Positions 8,552 through 17,355 of a DNA stretch of 64,000 nt are shown here, one piece after another (the first letter of the stretch is position 1; every line of letters starts with the position of its first letter). The stretch spans positions 1 through 64,000 of the forward strand of contig JACKNM010000009.1 of the NCBI GenBank assembly GCA_024234875.1, given 5' to 3'. The notes beneath the pieces were generated by a model, which was given only the letters and a program-made list of their open reading frames with translations, searched no databases and was not told the origin of the DNA. This DNA comes from Ectothiorhodospiraceae bacterium. Its GTDB lineage: Bacteria > Pseudomonadota > Gammaproteobacteria > HK1. The position numbers and the translations under genes are program-made.

Positions 8552-11500
8552 GTGGCGATTTCCGACCTCTCGATCCGCCGTCCGGTGCTGGCCACGGTCG
8601 CCAGCCTCCTGATCGTGGTCATGGGTGTGGCCTCCTTGCTGACCCTGCCGATCCGCGAGCTACCTGACGTCGACGCCGCGGTGGTGACCGTCACCACGAC
8701 CTATACCGGCGCGTCACCGGAGATCGTCGACACCGACATCACCGAGATCGTCGAGAGCTCGGTGGCCGGTGTGTCCGGAGTGAAGACCATCTCGTCGCAG
8801 AGTCGCCGCGGGCGCAGCTCGACCGTGATCGAGTTCGAGACCGGGCGCGACATCGACGAGGCCGCGAACGACGTCCGCGACGCCGTGGGGCGAATCCGCG
8901 CGAGCCTCCCGGAGGCAGCGGACGAGCCACGCATCGTGAAGAACGACAGCGACGCGGATCCGGTGATGCGCCTCGCCGTCGCCTCCGACCGCCACACCCC
9001 CGAGGAGATCACCGACTACATCGAGCGCTTCGTGGTCGACCGCCTGGCGACCCTCGACGGTGTGGCCAGCATCGACATTCGCGGCGCGCGCCGCTACGCG
9101 ATCCGGATCTGGCTCGACCGCCGCGCCCTCGCCGCCCGCAACCTGACGGTGGCGGACGTCGAGGCCGCGATCCGGCGCAACAATGTCGAGCTGCCGGCGG
9201 GCGAGATCACCTCCAGCCAACGTCTGCTCGACATCCGACTCGACGGTCGGTTGTCCACGGTGGACGGCTTTCGCCAGATCGTCATCGGCAAGGTCGGCGG
9301 CTACCCGGTCCGGCTCGGCGACGTCGGCGAGGTCTCCCTCGGGGTCGAGGACGACGAGGTCATCGTCCGCGCCAACGGCGCGCCGGCGGTCGGACTCGCG
9401 GTCACCCGCCAGAGCCAGGCCAACACGATGTCGATCTCCAAGGCGGTGCGTGCAGAGGTCGCAGCCCTGCAACCGACCCTGCCCGACGGCATGGAGATCA
9501 TCGTCGGCTCCGACGACGCGCTGTTCATCGCCGCCTCGATTCGGGAGGTGCTGATCGCCCTCGGGATCTCGCTCGTCCTGGTGGTGTTGGTGATCCTCGT
9601 GTTCCTGCGCTCGTGGCGCACGACGCTGGTCCCCGCGGTCACCATCCCGGTGTCGCTCATCGGCTGCGCGTCGCTGATCGCGGCCTTCGGCTTCTCGATC
9701 AACGTCCTCACCCTGCTCGCCCTGCTGCTCGCCATCGGCCTGGTCGTCGACGACGCGATCGTGGTGCTCGAGAACATCAAACGCCGCATCGACGACGGAG
9801 AATCTCCGCTGGTGGCGAGCGTGCGTGGCACCCGGCAGGTCACCTTCGCGGTGCTCGCGACCTCGGTGACGTTGATTGCGGTGTTCGTGCCGATCTCGTT
9901 CCTGAGTGGCCAGGTCGGCCGTCTGTTCAGCGAGTTCGGCCTGGTGATGGCGGCGGCGGTGGTGATCTCGACCTTCGTCGCACTGAGTCTCTGCCCGGTG
10001 ATCGCATCGCGCGTGATCGAGCCGCGCCGCGCGCGCTCGGTCGGCGCCGCGGCGGTGGCGCCGGCGACCACCTCGGGCACGCCACCGACCGCCGGCGAGG
10101 GCGTCGCGCAGTCCGACGCACAGCTCGCGCGCTCGCGATTCGGCCGCGCCTACCGCTGGACGTTGCTGCGCGCCATCGACGCGCCCCTGGTGGTGATTAG
10201 CGTGTGCGCGGCGTTCGTGCTCGGCGCGGTCGGTCTCTACCAGCAACTACCACGCGAGCTCGCGCCCAAGGAGGACCGAGGAGTCGCCTTCGTGCCGATG
10301 ACCGCCCCCCAGGGCGCGACCGTCGCCTACACCGACGCCCAGGCGCGAATCATCGAGAAGGCGCTGGCGCCACAGGTCGAGGCGGGGAACATCCGAACCG
10401 TGTACACCCTGGTCGGCTGGGGGAACCGGCCGTACCGCGCCTTCGTCGTCCTGCGCCTCGCGCCGTGGGAGGAGCGCGCCTCGACCCAGGCCGAGATCGT
10501 CGACGCGGTGCAGCCGGCGGCACGGCGCCTGGCCGGAGCGCGTGCAGCGGTCGCGAGTCCCGCGGGCCTCGGCCTGCGTGGCAACTCGACCCCGTTGCGC
10601 GTGGTGGTCGGGGGGCCGGATTTCGAGCAGGTCAAGCTGTGGGCGGCGGAGCTGCTCGAGCACGCGGAGGCCAACGACGGCCTGATCAACGCCGAGGTCG
10701 ACTTCGAGCAGAACCAACCCCAGCTCGATCTCAGCCTCGACCGCGCGCGGGCCGACGACCTCGGCGTCAGTGCCGAGACCATCGCCTCCACCTTGCAGAC
10801 CATGTTCGCCTCGCGCGAGGTCACCACCTATGTCGACCGCGGCCGCGAGTACCCCGTCATCGCGCAGGCCCGTGCCGAGGATCGGCGCACGCCGAACGAC
10901 CTCGACAACGTCTTCCTGCGCGGTCGCGAGGGCAACCTGATCCCGCTGGCGGCGCTGGTCTCCACCGCCGAGACCGCGGCCGCGCCCGAGCTCCGGCGCT
11001 ACGACCGGCTGCCGTCGATCACCATCCAGGCCGCGCTCGCCCCCGACTACGCGCTCGGCGACGCCCTCGCGTACATGGAGGAAGGCGCGGCGCGCATTCT
11101 GCCCTCCGGAGCGCGGCTCGCGTACTCGGGCCAGTCGGCCACCTTCAAGGACACCTCGGGCGACATCGCCATCACCTTCGCGCTCGCGTTGCTGATCGTG
11201 TTCCTGGTCCTCGCCGCCCAGTTCGAGAGCTTCGTCCACCCGCTGGTGATCATGCTCTCGGTGCCACTCGCGCTCGCCGGCTCCGTCTACGCGATGACCA
11301 TGGCCGGCCTCAGCCTCAACGTGTACAGCCAGATCGGGATCATCTTGCTGATCGGGCTGATGGCGAAGAACGGCATCCTCATCGTCGAGTTCGCGAATCA
11401 GCTCCGTGACGCTGGCCTGAGCGTGCGCGAGGCGGTGATCGAGGCGACCGTCCTGCGCGTGCGGCCGATCGTGATGACGGTCATCTCGACCATCCTCGGC

Positions 11501-11707
11501 GCGGTGCCCCTGGTGATCGCGAGCGGTGCCGGCGCGGAGAGCCGCATCGCGATCGGCTGGGTGATCGTCGGCGGGCTCGGCCTCGCCCTGGTGCTCACGC
11601 TCTACCTCACGCCGGTGCTGTACGACCTGCTCGCCGGTCTGTCCAGGCCGAGGTCGGCGGTCGAGCGCGCGCTCGAGGCCGAGCTCGGGGACGGCACCCA
11701 CGTCTGA
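8552..11707 (+). CDS. RND efflux permease, AcrB/MexB-like (HAE1 family)
   Basis: 1051-residue proton-driven inner-membrane pump, normal length for the hydrophobe/amphiphile efflux family. The N-terminal SIRRPVLATVASLLIVVMG segment is TM1. The proton-relay aspartates are in LVVDDAIVVLENI (TM4), and the TM10 lysine is in GLMAKNGILIVEFANQLRDAG. A repeat of the same architecture gives 12 membrane helices and two large periplasmic loops. A low-complexity Ala/Pro/Thr stretch sits in the cytoplasmic linker between the halves, near residues 490-525. The GTG at 8552 has GGAG about 9 bases upstream. The likely role is export of drugs, detergents or other lipophilic compounds together with the adaptor; substrates cannot be predicted. 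Confidence 0.95.
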   Translation: MAISDLSIRRPVLATVASLLIVVMGVASLLTLPIRELPDVDAAVVTVTTTYTGASPEIVDTDITEIVESSVAGVSGVKTISSQSRRGRSSTVIEFETGRDIDEAANDVRDAVGRIRASLPEAADEPRIVKNDSDADPVMRLAVASDRHTPEEITDYIERFVVDRLATLDGVASIDIRGARRYAIRIWLDRRALAARNLTVADVEAAIRRNNVELPAGEITSSQRLLDIRLDGRLSTVDGFRQIVIGKVGGYPVRLGDVGEVSLGVEDDEVIVRANGAPAVGLAVTRQSQANTMSISKAVRAEVAALQPTLPDGMEIIVGSDDALFIAASIREVLIALGISLVLVVLVILVFLRSWRTTLVPAVTIPVSLIGCASLIAAFGFSINVLTLLALLLAIGLVVDDAIVVLENIKRRIDDGESPLVASVRGTRQVTFAVLATSVTLIAVFVPISFLSGQVGRLFSEFGLVMAAAVVISTFVALSLCPVIASRVIEPRRARSVGAAAVAPATTSGTPPTAGEGVAQSDAQLARSRFGRAYRWTLLRAIDAPLVVISVCAAFVLGAVGLYQQLPRELAPKEDRGVAFVPMTAPQGATVAYTDAQARIIEKALAPQVEAGNIRTVYTLVGWGNRPYRAFVVLRLAPWEERASTQAEIVDAVQPAARRLAGARAAVASPAGLGLRGNSTPLRVVVGGPDFEQVKLWAAELLEHAEANDGLINAEVDFEQNQPQLDLSLDRARADDLGVSAETIASTLQTMFASREVTTYVDRGREYPVIAQARAEDRRTPNDLDNVFLRGREGNLIPLAALVSTAETAAAPELRRYDRLPSITIQAALAPDYALGDALAYMEEGAARILPSGARLAYSGQSATFKDTSGDIAITFALALLIVFLVLAAQFESFVHPLVIMLSVPLALAGSVYAMTMAGLSLNVYSQIGIILLIGLMAKNGILIVEFANQLRDAGLSVREAVIEATVLRVRPIVMTVISTILGAVPLVIASGAGAESRIAIGWVIVGGLGLALVLTLYLTPVLYDLLAGLSRPRSAVERALEAELGDGTHV

Positions 11708-11749
11708 GAGCGGGTGGCAGGTCCGGGCGCGGCGCGGCGCTGGCTGCGA

Positions 11750-13849
11750 CTACGCGACGGCTGCGGCGTGGCGCAGCAATCGACCCATGCTCTCGGCGTC
11801 CATCGGTCGTGAGAATCGAAAGCCCTGGGCCTCGCGGCAGCGCAGCGCGCGCAGTGCCGCGAGCTGCTCCTCGGTCTCGACCCCCTCGGCGACGACGGTC
11901 ATGTCGAGCGAGTCGGCCAGCGCCAGGATCGCCTTCACCGTCGTGCTGCCCGGACCCGGCTCGGCCACCTCGCTGACGAAGGAACGATCGATCTTCAATG
12001 CGTCGTACGAGAAGCGGCGCAGATAGCTGAGTGACGCGTATCCGGTGCCGAAGTCGTCGATGACGACGCGGATGCCCCGCGCGCGCAGGCGATCGATCGA
12101 CTCCAGGACCGCGTCCGGATGGCCGAGCACCGCGCGCTCGGTGATCTCGAGGCGCAGGCACGACGGGGCCAGCCCGCTGGCGTCCACGATGCGCTCGATG
12201 CGCTCGGCGAGCTCCGGCTTCAGCAGGCTCTTTCCGGAGAGGTTGACGCTGACCGTGAGCGGCGGGTCGAGCTCGACCTCGCGCTGCCAGGCCGCGACCT
12301 GGCGACAGGCGTCCTCCAGCACGTGCCACCCGATCGGCACCACCAGCCCGGTTTCCTCGGCGACGTCGATGAACGCATCGGGCGTCACCAGCCCGGTCCG
12401 CGGATGCTGCCAACGCACCAGCGCCTCGACCCCGAGCACGCGCTCGGACTCCAGCGCCACGATGGTCTGGAAGTGGCAGGTGAACTCACGCCGCTCGACC
12501 GCGCGTTGCAGCTCGAGCTCCAGGCGATGGAGATCGAGCACGCTCTCGTGCATCGCAGCGTCGAAGATCGCGTAGCTCGCGCCGAGGGTACCCTTCGCGC
12601 GATACATCGCCAGATCCGCGTCGCGCACCATCTCCTCGGGATGTCGGTAACGCGCCGCGCTCAGCGCGATGCCGATGCTCGCGGTCACCAACAGCTCGTG
12701 CGACCGTACGACGAAGGCCTCGGAGACCAGCTCACGGACGCGCTCGGCGATGGTCACCACCTGGATGCCGTCCCCGACGTCGCAGAGCAGGACCGCGAAC
12801 TCGTCGCCACCGAGTCGCGCCACGGTGTCTCCCGGACGCAGGAACGATTCCAGACGCCGAGCGACCGCGACCAGCAGCTCGTCACCGACGCCGTGCCCCA
12901 GACTGTCGTTGATGGACTTGAAGCGATCGAGGTCGAAGTAGAGCACGGCGAAGCGCGCCTGCGGATGACGCTCGAATCGCCGCATCGCGTGTGCCAGCCG
13001 GTCGGTGAACAGCACGCGGTTCGGCAGCCCGGTCAGCGCGTCGTGCAGGGCATCGTGCAGGAGCTGGGCCTCGGCGCGCTTGCGGCGCGTGATGTCGCGG
13101 ACCGAGCCGGTGACCCGCACCGCCACCCCACCGGCGTCGCGGACCGCCAGACCGCGCGCCACCACCCAGCGGAGCTCGTCGCCGTCGCAGCGGATGCGGA
13201 ACTCGCACTCGAGATGCTCGGAGCGACCGGCGACATGCGCCTCGAGGGCCGCGCGGACCACGGCGCGGTCCTCTGCCTCCACCCGCGCCAGCCAGCGCTC
13301 GAAGTCGACCACGTCCGCCGGCTCGCCGATCCGCATCACCTCGTGCCATCGGGCGCAGACGTGGAGCGCACCGCTGCCGACGACCCAGTCCCAGACGCCC
13401 TCCTCCGCACCGGCCATCGCGCGCGCGTAACGCTGCTCGCGCTCACGCAGCGCGGTGCTCGCCGGTGGGCGCTCGAGCGCGTAGCGGACCGCGCGCAGCA
13501 AGGTCGCCGGCCGGAGGTCGCGCTTGCGCAGGAACTCGCCGGCACCCTCGCGAATGGCCTCGACGTCGAGCCGGTCGTCGTCGGTCGCGGTGAGCACCAC
13601 GACGGGGATGTCGTCGGCGCGCTGGCGCACCTCGCGCAGCGCGCGCAGTCCCTGACAGTCCGGCAAATGGAGGTCCAGCACGATCAGATCCGGGGCAGAG
13701 TCCGCGAGGCGGTCGAGCGCCGCTGACAGCCGCTGCTCGATCTGCACCTCCACCGCGTGAGCGCGGTCCGCCCTCAGGATCTCCTCGATGATCTCCGCCT
13801 GATCCTGGTCATCCTCTACCAGGAGAACACGAAGCCTCGCTCGCCTCAC
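11750..13849 (-). CDS. Response regulator with REC, PAS, GGDEF and EAL domains (c-di-GMP turnover)
   Basis: 699 residues. An N-terminal receiver (about 5-120) keeps the acidic pair (LLVEDDQ) and the phospho-Asp in LIVLDLHLPDCQG. A PAS/PAC domain (about 140-265) ends in GSVRDITRRKRAEAQ. GGDEF (about 275-435) has an intact RLGGDEFAVLL and an inhibitory RxxD site (RPGD) five residues upstream. EAL (about 450-690) has VEALVRW, LEITE, DDFGTGYASLSYL, LKIDRSFV and EGVET, so both synthesis and hydrolysis of c-di-GMP look possible. The GTG start at 13849 is preceded by GGGGGAGC. It overlaps the end of the upstream kinase gene by 41 bases, so the pair is translationally coupled and the kinase probably phosphorylates this receiver. 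Confidence 0.93.
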   Translation of the reverse strand: MRRARLRVLLVEDDQDQAEIIEEILRADRAHAVEVQIEQRLSAALDRLADSAPDLIVLDLHLPDCQGLRALREVRQRADDIPVVVLTATDDDRLDVEAIREGAGEFLRKRDLRPATLLRAVRYALERPPASTALREREQRYARAMAGAEEGVWDWVVGSGALHVCARWHEVMRIGEPADVVDFERWLARVEAEDRAVVRAALEAHVAGRSEHLECEFRIRCDGDELRWVVARGLAVRDAGGVAVRVTGSVRDITRRKRAEAQLLHDALHDALTGLPNRVLFTDRLAHAMRRFERHPQARFAVLYFDLDRFKSINDSLGHGVGDELLVAVARRLESFLRPGDTVARLGGDEFAVLLCDVGDGIQVVTIAERVRELVSEAFVVRSHELLVTASIGIALSAARYRHPEEMVRDADLAMYRAKGTLGASYAIFDAAMHESVLDLHRLELELQRAVERREFTCHFQTIVALESERVLGVEALVRWQHPRTGLVTPDAFIDVAEETGLVVPIGWHVLEDACRQVAAWQREVELDPPLTVSVNLSGKSLLKPELAERIERIVDASGLAPSCLRLEITERAVLGHPDAVLESIDRLRARGIRVVIDDFGTGYASLSYLRRFSYDALKIDRSFVSEVAEPGPGSTTVKAILALADSLDMTVVAEGVETEEQLAALRALRCREAQGFRFSRPMDAESMGRLLRHAAAVA

Positions 13850-15437
13850 GGCGCTCCCCCCCTCTACCGGTCGCCGGGAGCAGCTCCTTGCCGCGGTCCG
13901 GTGACCGGTGAACGTTCTTCGCGATCGTCACGTGAAAGGTCGAGCCACCCTCCGGATTGGAGGTGACCCGAATTCCACCGCCGTGACGACGACAGATCTG
14001 CCGACAGATCGCAAGCCCGAGCCCCGAGCCAGGCCGCTCCTGCTGGGTGTGCAGCCGTTGGAACGGATCGAAGATCCGATCGGCCGCGTCGGGCGCGATG
14101 CCGAGACCGTTGTCGCGTACCCGGAGCACCCAGCGATCGCCGTGGTCGGCTGCTTCGACCTCCACCCGTGGTGGCGCGGTGCCGCGGTACTGCACCGCAT
14201 TCTCGATCAGGTTCTCGAGCAGGCGCATCATCTCCCCGCGGTCGGCGTCGACGACCGGCAAGGCATCCCAGGCGACCACCGCGCCGGCCTGCTCGATGGT
14301 CGCACGCAGGTGCTCGACCACCTCGCCCACCACCGCGCCGAGATCGACCCGCTCGATCGCCAGAGGTCGGCTACCACCACGGACATAGGCGAGGAGACCG
14401 TCGATCAGGGTGCTCAGCCGCGCGGTGCCGGTCAGTATCCGACCCAGCATCCGCTCCTCGTCGGCACCGAGCCGGGCCCGCGCCTTCAGGTGCTCGACCA
14501 GCATCTCCGCGCTCTGTCGCGCCGTGAACAACGGCTGACGCAGGTCGTGCGACAACGCGGACACCAGCGCGCTCTCGCCACTCGGCGGCTCGAGCTCGCG
14601 AGGAACCAGCGCCACCAGGTAACCGCCGAAGACACCACGCCGCGACTCCGCGCGCGCGACGACGCGACAACGTGCGAGCACTCCGGATGCCGATCGGGCC
14701 ACGCCGTCGAGCCCGGCCTTGCTCGCCGCCGCGGTCTGTGCCGGGCCGGAGCCGCAGAGATCGTCGTCGAGCCCGATCATGTCGGCGAGCGGCCGTCCGA
14801 CGAGCTCGCTCGGATCCGCGTAGCCCATCATCTCCGCCGCCTGACGGTTGGCGGCGATGACATGCTCGGCCGCGTCCACGCTCAGCAACGGAATCGGCGC
14901 GTCGTCGAGCGCCTCGGCCCCGACCCGCGGCGGCGGCGACTGACGTGACCGCAGCGCACGCTCCACCACCACGCCGAGGCGCGCCAGCCCGGCGACGCCG
15001 CGACTCAGGTGGGCGCTGGGCTGCCGTTCGGGATCGTCGATGTCCGGCGCCGTCTCACCGATGAGGACGGTGATGCATTGTGGGTAGCGCCGGTGCACCA
15101 GTCGCAGCACGTCGAGCCCGTCGGCCCATGGCAACGCACGCGCGACGACCGCGAGCGTCGGCGGCACCGAGCCCGCGGCGTCCGCGAACTCGATCGCATC
15201 TCGGACCTCCACCAGCTCCGGCGAGTCCAGCACGCCGCGTAGCACCGCCGCCGCCAGAACGCGCTCGTCGGCGTCGGCCGTCACCAGCAGCACGCGCGGC
15301 GACCTCACCGACGGCTCCACGACTCGGCGCGCGCCGGCGGCGGCACGACGTACGCCGTGCACGCGGTGGAAGGGTCGAGATGTCGTGTCGGCGTCATGGT
15401 CTCGGCGTTCAGGCGAGGCAGGCGCAAACCGCGCCAT
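13809..15437 (-). CDS. PAS sensor histidine kinase with a degenerate N-terminal receiver
   Basis: 542 residues from the ATG at 15437 (GGAG 11 bases upstream). A longer frame to 15686 lacks recognisable sequence. Domains: a receiver-like fold (about 48-165) in which the phospho-Asp position is Ala (VVARALPWADG); a PAS domain (about 175-290); HisKA with SALSHDLRQPLFTARQS carrying the phospho-His; and HATPase with NLIENAVQYRG (N box), VRDNGLGIAP (G1) and GSGLGLAICRQICRRHGGG (G2). No membrane segment, so it is cytosolic. The degenerate receiver is paralogous to the one in the divergent gene at 15873 (shared WADG-x-x-VL and RR-x-P-x-C pattern). Its 3' end overlaps the GGDEF-EAL gene by 41 bases. 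Confidence 0.88.
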   Translation of the reverse strand: MARFAPASPERRDHDADTTSRPFHRVHGVRRAAAGARRVVEPSVRSPRVLLVTADADERVLAAAVLRGVLDSPELVEVRDAIEFADAAGSVPPTLAVVARALPWADGLDVLRLVHRRYPQCITVLIGETAPDIDDPERQPSAHLSRGVAGLARLGVVVERALRSRQSPPPRVGAEALDDAPIPLLSVDAAEHVIAANRQAAEMMGYADPSELVGRPLADMIGLDDDLCGSGPAQTAAASKAGLDGVARSASGVLARCRVVARAESRRGVFGGYLVALVPRELEPPSGESALVSALSHDLRQPLFTARQSAEMLVEHLKARARLGADEERMLGRILTGTARLSTLIDGLLAYVRGGSRPLAIERVDLGAVVGEVVEHLRATIEQAGAVVAWDALPVVDADRGEMMRLLENLIENAVQYRGTAPPRVEVEAADHGDRWVLRVRDNGLGIAPDAADRIFDPFQRLHTQQERPGSGLGLAICRQICRRHGGGIRVTSNPEGGSTFHVTIAKNVHRSPDRGKELLPATGRGGERREASEASCSPGRG

Positions 15438-15486
15438 GCGTCTGCCGTCTCCACGCAGCTGCGCGATGGCGTCGTGCAGAGTTTCC
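15414..15486. repeat. Dispersed hairpin repeat, copy C
   Basis: An inverted pair CGAGGCAGGCGCA / TGCGTCTGCC followed by a conserved flank (ACGCAGCTGCGCGATGG and GTTTCC). Read on the reverse strand it aligns with copy A (20700-20783) over about 72 bases at roughly 80 percent identity by eye. This copy overlaps the likely start of the kinase gene, so part of it is translated. Confidence 0.55.
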
Positions 15487-15872
15487 CAAATTCCCCCCCG
15501 CGTCGATTCCCTGGTCTCCGTCCCGTTTCCGAGCCCGGTGACGTGGCCGGAGGTTGCCCCGAGCTCCCCGCGCTCGGCGTCGCCTCGAAGGCCGGATGTC
15601 GACTGCAGTCCGGGCAGTCTAGCGACGGGCGACGGTAGCGAACAGCCAGGATCGCGACGGATCCACACATCGCCGACCGCGGTCACAGGTCGTTGGGAAT
15701 CGGGTTCTCGACGACGCGCGATCCGACGCGCTCACGACGCGCCATCGCCCCGCGCGACGCGACGTCGCCGCGGCTGGCGAGCTGTCCGCGAGCGCTCACG
15801 ACGACGCCGACGCACCGGGCCCGGCGGGCTACAATCGCCGACGCCCGACGCCGCAGTGACAACGAGCCGAGC
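15438..15872. other. 435-base divergent intergenic region
   Basis: It separates the reverse-strand kinase (start 15437) from the forward degenerate-receiver gene (start 15873). It holds most of the conserved flank of repeat copy C and a -10-like TACAAT near its right end. Open frames extend into it from both sides, but neither shows family similarity there. I see no RNA gene or terminator. Confidence 0.5.
15807..15835 (+). promoter_or_regulatory. Possible sigma-70 promoter of the degenerate-receiver gene
   Basis: A weak -35 (CCGACG, 15807-15812), a 17-base spacer and a good -10 (TACAAT, 15830-15835) would start a transcript about 30 bases before the GTG at 15873. This also supports that start codon over the TTG at 15693. 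Confidence 0.45.
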
Positions 15873-17201
15873 GTGGAACGCAACCATCGGAGCACGTCGC
15901 CGAGGATCCTCGTGGTCGACGACCACGAGGCCGACCGTGCGCTCACGCTGCGCGTTCTTGCCTCCCTCGAGACGAAGGCGACGCTCGCCGCGGTCGGCGA
16001 TGCGGTGTCGTTCGCCGAGCAACTCTCGCGCGGACCGTGGGACGTCGTGATCTGCGAGCAGTCACTGGCCTGGGCCGATGGTCGCCAGGTACTCGCCGCG
16101 ACCACCCGTCGGTGGCCCGGGTGCGCCGGAGTGCTGCTCACCGGCGCGTCGCTCGATGCGCTCGCCGAGGACGGCGAGCCCTGGCTCTGCCGGGCCATCC
16201 TGCGCAAGTCGAGCAATGCCTGGGGGCGTCTGCCCGAGCTGGTCGCGACGCTGTGTTGCCCGGTCGACCCCGCGGCCTCGGTCGCCGCGTCGTCGACGCG
16301 CGAGGTGGCTGACGACCCGGCGCCGTCGCCTCGTCCGATGACCGAGTCGGCCGGCGACGAGCGCGCAGGGGAGGAACCCGTCGCCTCCCGCGACCAGGAA
16401 CCGGCTTCCGATCCCGGCGCCGACACCATCGACTTCTTCACCGGGGTGCTCGGCGTCGACAACGGACCGGCGCGTCGACCGTCTCTCGAGGGCGCCTCGG
16501 AGCTACCAGGCGCGCCGGACGTCGAGGCGGACGGCGACACCGCAGGCTCGGTCCATCCGCTGCTCCCGGCGGTCAATCTCGAGAGCGCCCTGCTCGCGGC
16601 GATGACCGACGCCAAGGATCGCATCCGCTCGACCCGCGCCCGAGTGCGCACCGGCCCGCTGCCGACGCTCTACATGCGCCGTGACGACGCCGTCGCGCTG
16701 CTGCGTGGTCTCCTCGAGCACGCCATCGACCGCGCTGGCGGCCGCAGGCCGGTGCTCACATTGCACGCGCAACGACGCAGCGGCTACTGGCTGCTGTCGC
16801 TGGCAAGCAACGGCATCGGTCCTCATCCCGACGAGCTCGGCGAGGTGGTGGGTCGCATTCGTCGTGGCGGCGTCGACCACCGCCCGACCACCGAGCTCGG
16901 CGGATGCGACGCGATCGTCCGCCGCTACGGCGGCGACCTCTGGCTGCATGCCGCGGGCGATGCCGGCACCACGCTCTACGCCGCCATCTGCGCCCGGGCC
17001 GCCGATGTCGCCGACCGGGTCGGGCTCGCGGTCGAGTTCGAGGGCCGGCCGATGGGGCGCATCGAGGTCGCGAGCCTGTCCGACCAGCAGGCGATCGCCG
17101 ACGCCGCCATGGGGTTGCCCGCGCTGCGTCGCGCGCTCGACGAGCGGCCGATCCGCAAGGTCGTGTTCCTCGACGACGACGTCGTGCGGGTGGTGGCGTG
17201 A
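15873..17201 (+). CDS. Degenerate receiver / degenerate kinase ATPase protein with a LeuRS C-terminal-like tail
   Basis: 442 residues; I know no named family with this layout. A receiver-like domain (about 11-125) keeps VVDDHEADRA but has Glu62 at the phospho-Asp position (VVICEQSLAWADG). A Pro/Asp/Glu-rich linker (about 135-245) has no PAS and no HisKA. Next is a region (about 248-365) that aligns along its length with the HATPase of the neighbouring kinase. There the N-box Asn is lost (GLLEHAIDRA), G1 reads SNGIG instead of DNGxG, and the G2 GxGLGL motif is gone (ELGGCDAIVRRYGG). The last 60 residues (about 383-442), with GRIEV and ALDERPIRKVVF, resemble the leucyl-tRNA synthetase C-terminal domain (typically RGRIEVP and KPVRKVIVVPG). 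The GTG start fits the promoter. Probably a catalytically dead signalling adaptor; its role is unknown. Confidence 0.75.
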   Translation: MERNHRSTSPRILVVDDHEADRALTLRVLASLETKATLAAVGDAVSFAEQLSRGPWDVVICEQSLAWADGRQVLAATTRRWPGCAGVLLTGASLDALAEDGEPWLCRAILRKSSNAWGRLPELVATLCCPVDPAASVAASSTREVADDPAPSPRPMTESAGDERAGEEPVASRDQEPASDPGADTIDFFTGVLGVDNGPARRPSLEGASELPGAPDVEADGDTAGSVHPLLPAVNLESALLAAMTDAKDRIRSTRARVRTGPLPTLYMRRDDAVALLRGLLEHAIDRAGGRRPVLTLHAQRRSGYWLLSLASNGIGPHPDELGEVVGRIRRGGVDHRPTTELGGCDAIVRRYGGDLWLHAAGDAGTTLYAAICARAADVADRVGLAVEFEGRPMGRIEVASLSDQQAIADAAMGLPALRRALDERPIRKVVFLDDDVVRVVA

Positions 17202-17226
17202 GCACGCCGAATCGCACCGCCGACAC

Positions 17227-17243
17227 CGGAAAGGACCTTTCCG
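17227..17243. promoter_or_regulatory. 17-base perfect palindrome upstream of yghU
   Basis: CGGAAAGG-A-CCTTTCCG lies 25 bases after the previous stop and about 110 bases before the yghU start, just upstream of a -10-like TACGCT (17271-17276). No T-run follows, so an operator is more likely than a terminator. Confidence 0.4.
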
Positions 17244-17270
17244 CCCCTCGGCGGCGAGATGCCCGTACAG

Positions 17271-17276
17271 TACGCT
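17271..17276 (+). promoter_or_regulatory. Possible -10 element of yghU
   Basis: TACGCT lies about 80 bases before the yghU start, with a poor -35 region. It belongs to a recurring set of similar hexamers ahead of genes in this window. Confidence 0.25.
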
Positions 17277-17355
17277 GCCGGCCGGCGGCCGGGCATGCGA
17301 GGCGCCGACCGCGCCGGTCGACGCCTCCGAGCGAACCCATCGAGGAATCACGACG

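Noticed and set aside
15693..15872. 60-residue N-terminal extension of the degenerate receiver protein
   Set aside because: It begins at a TTG with no ribosome-binding site, is Arg/Thr-rich without similarity, and contains the likely promoter for the GTG at 15873.
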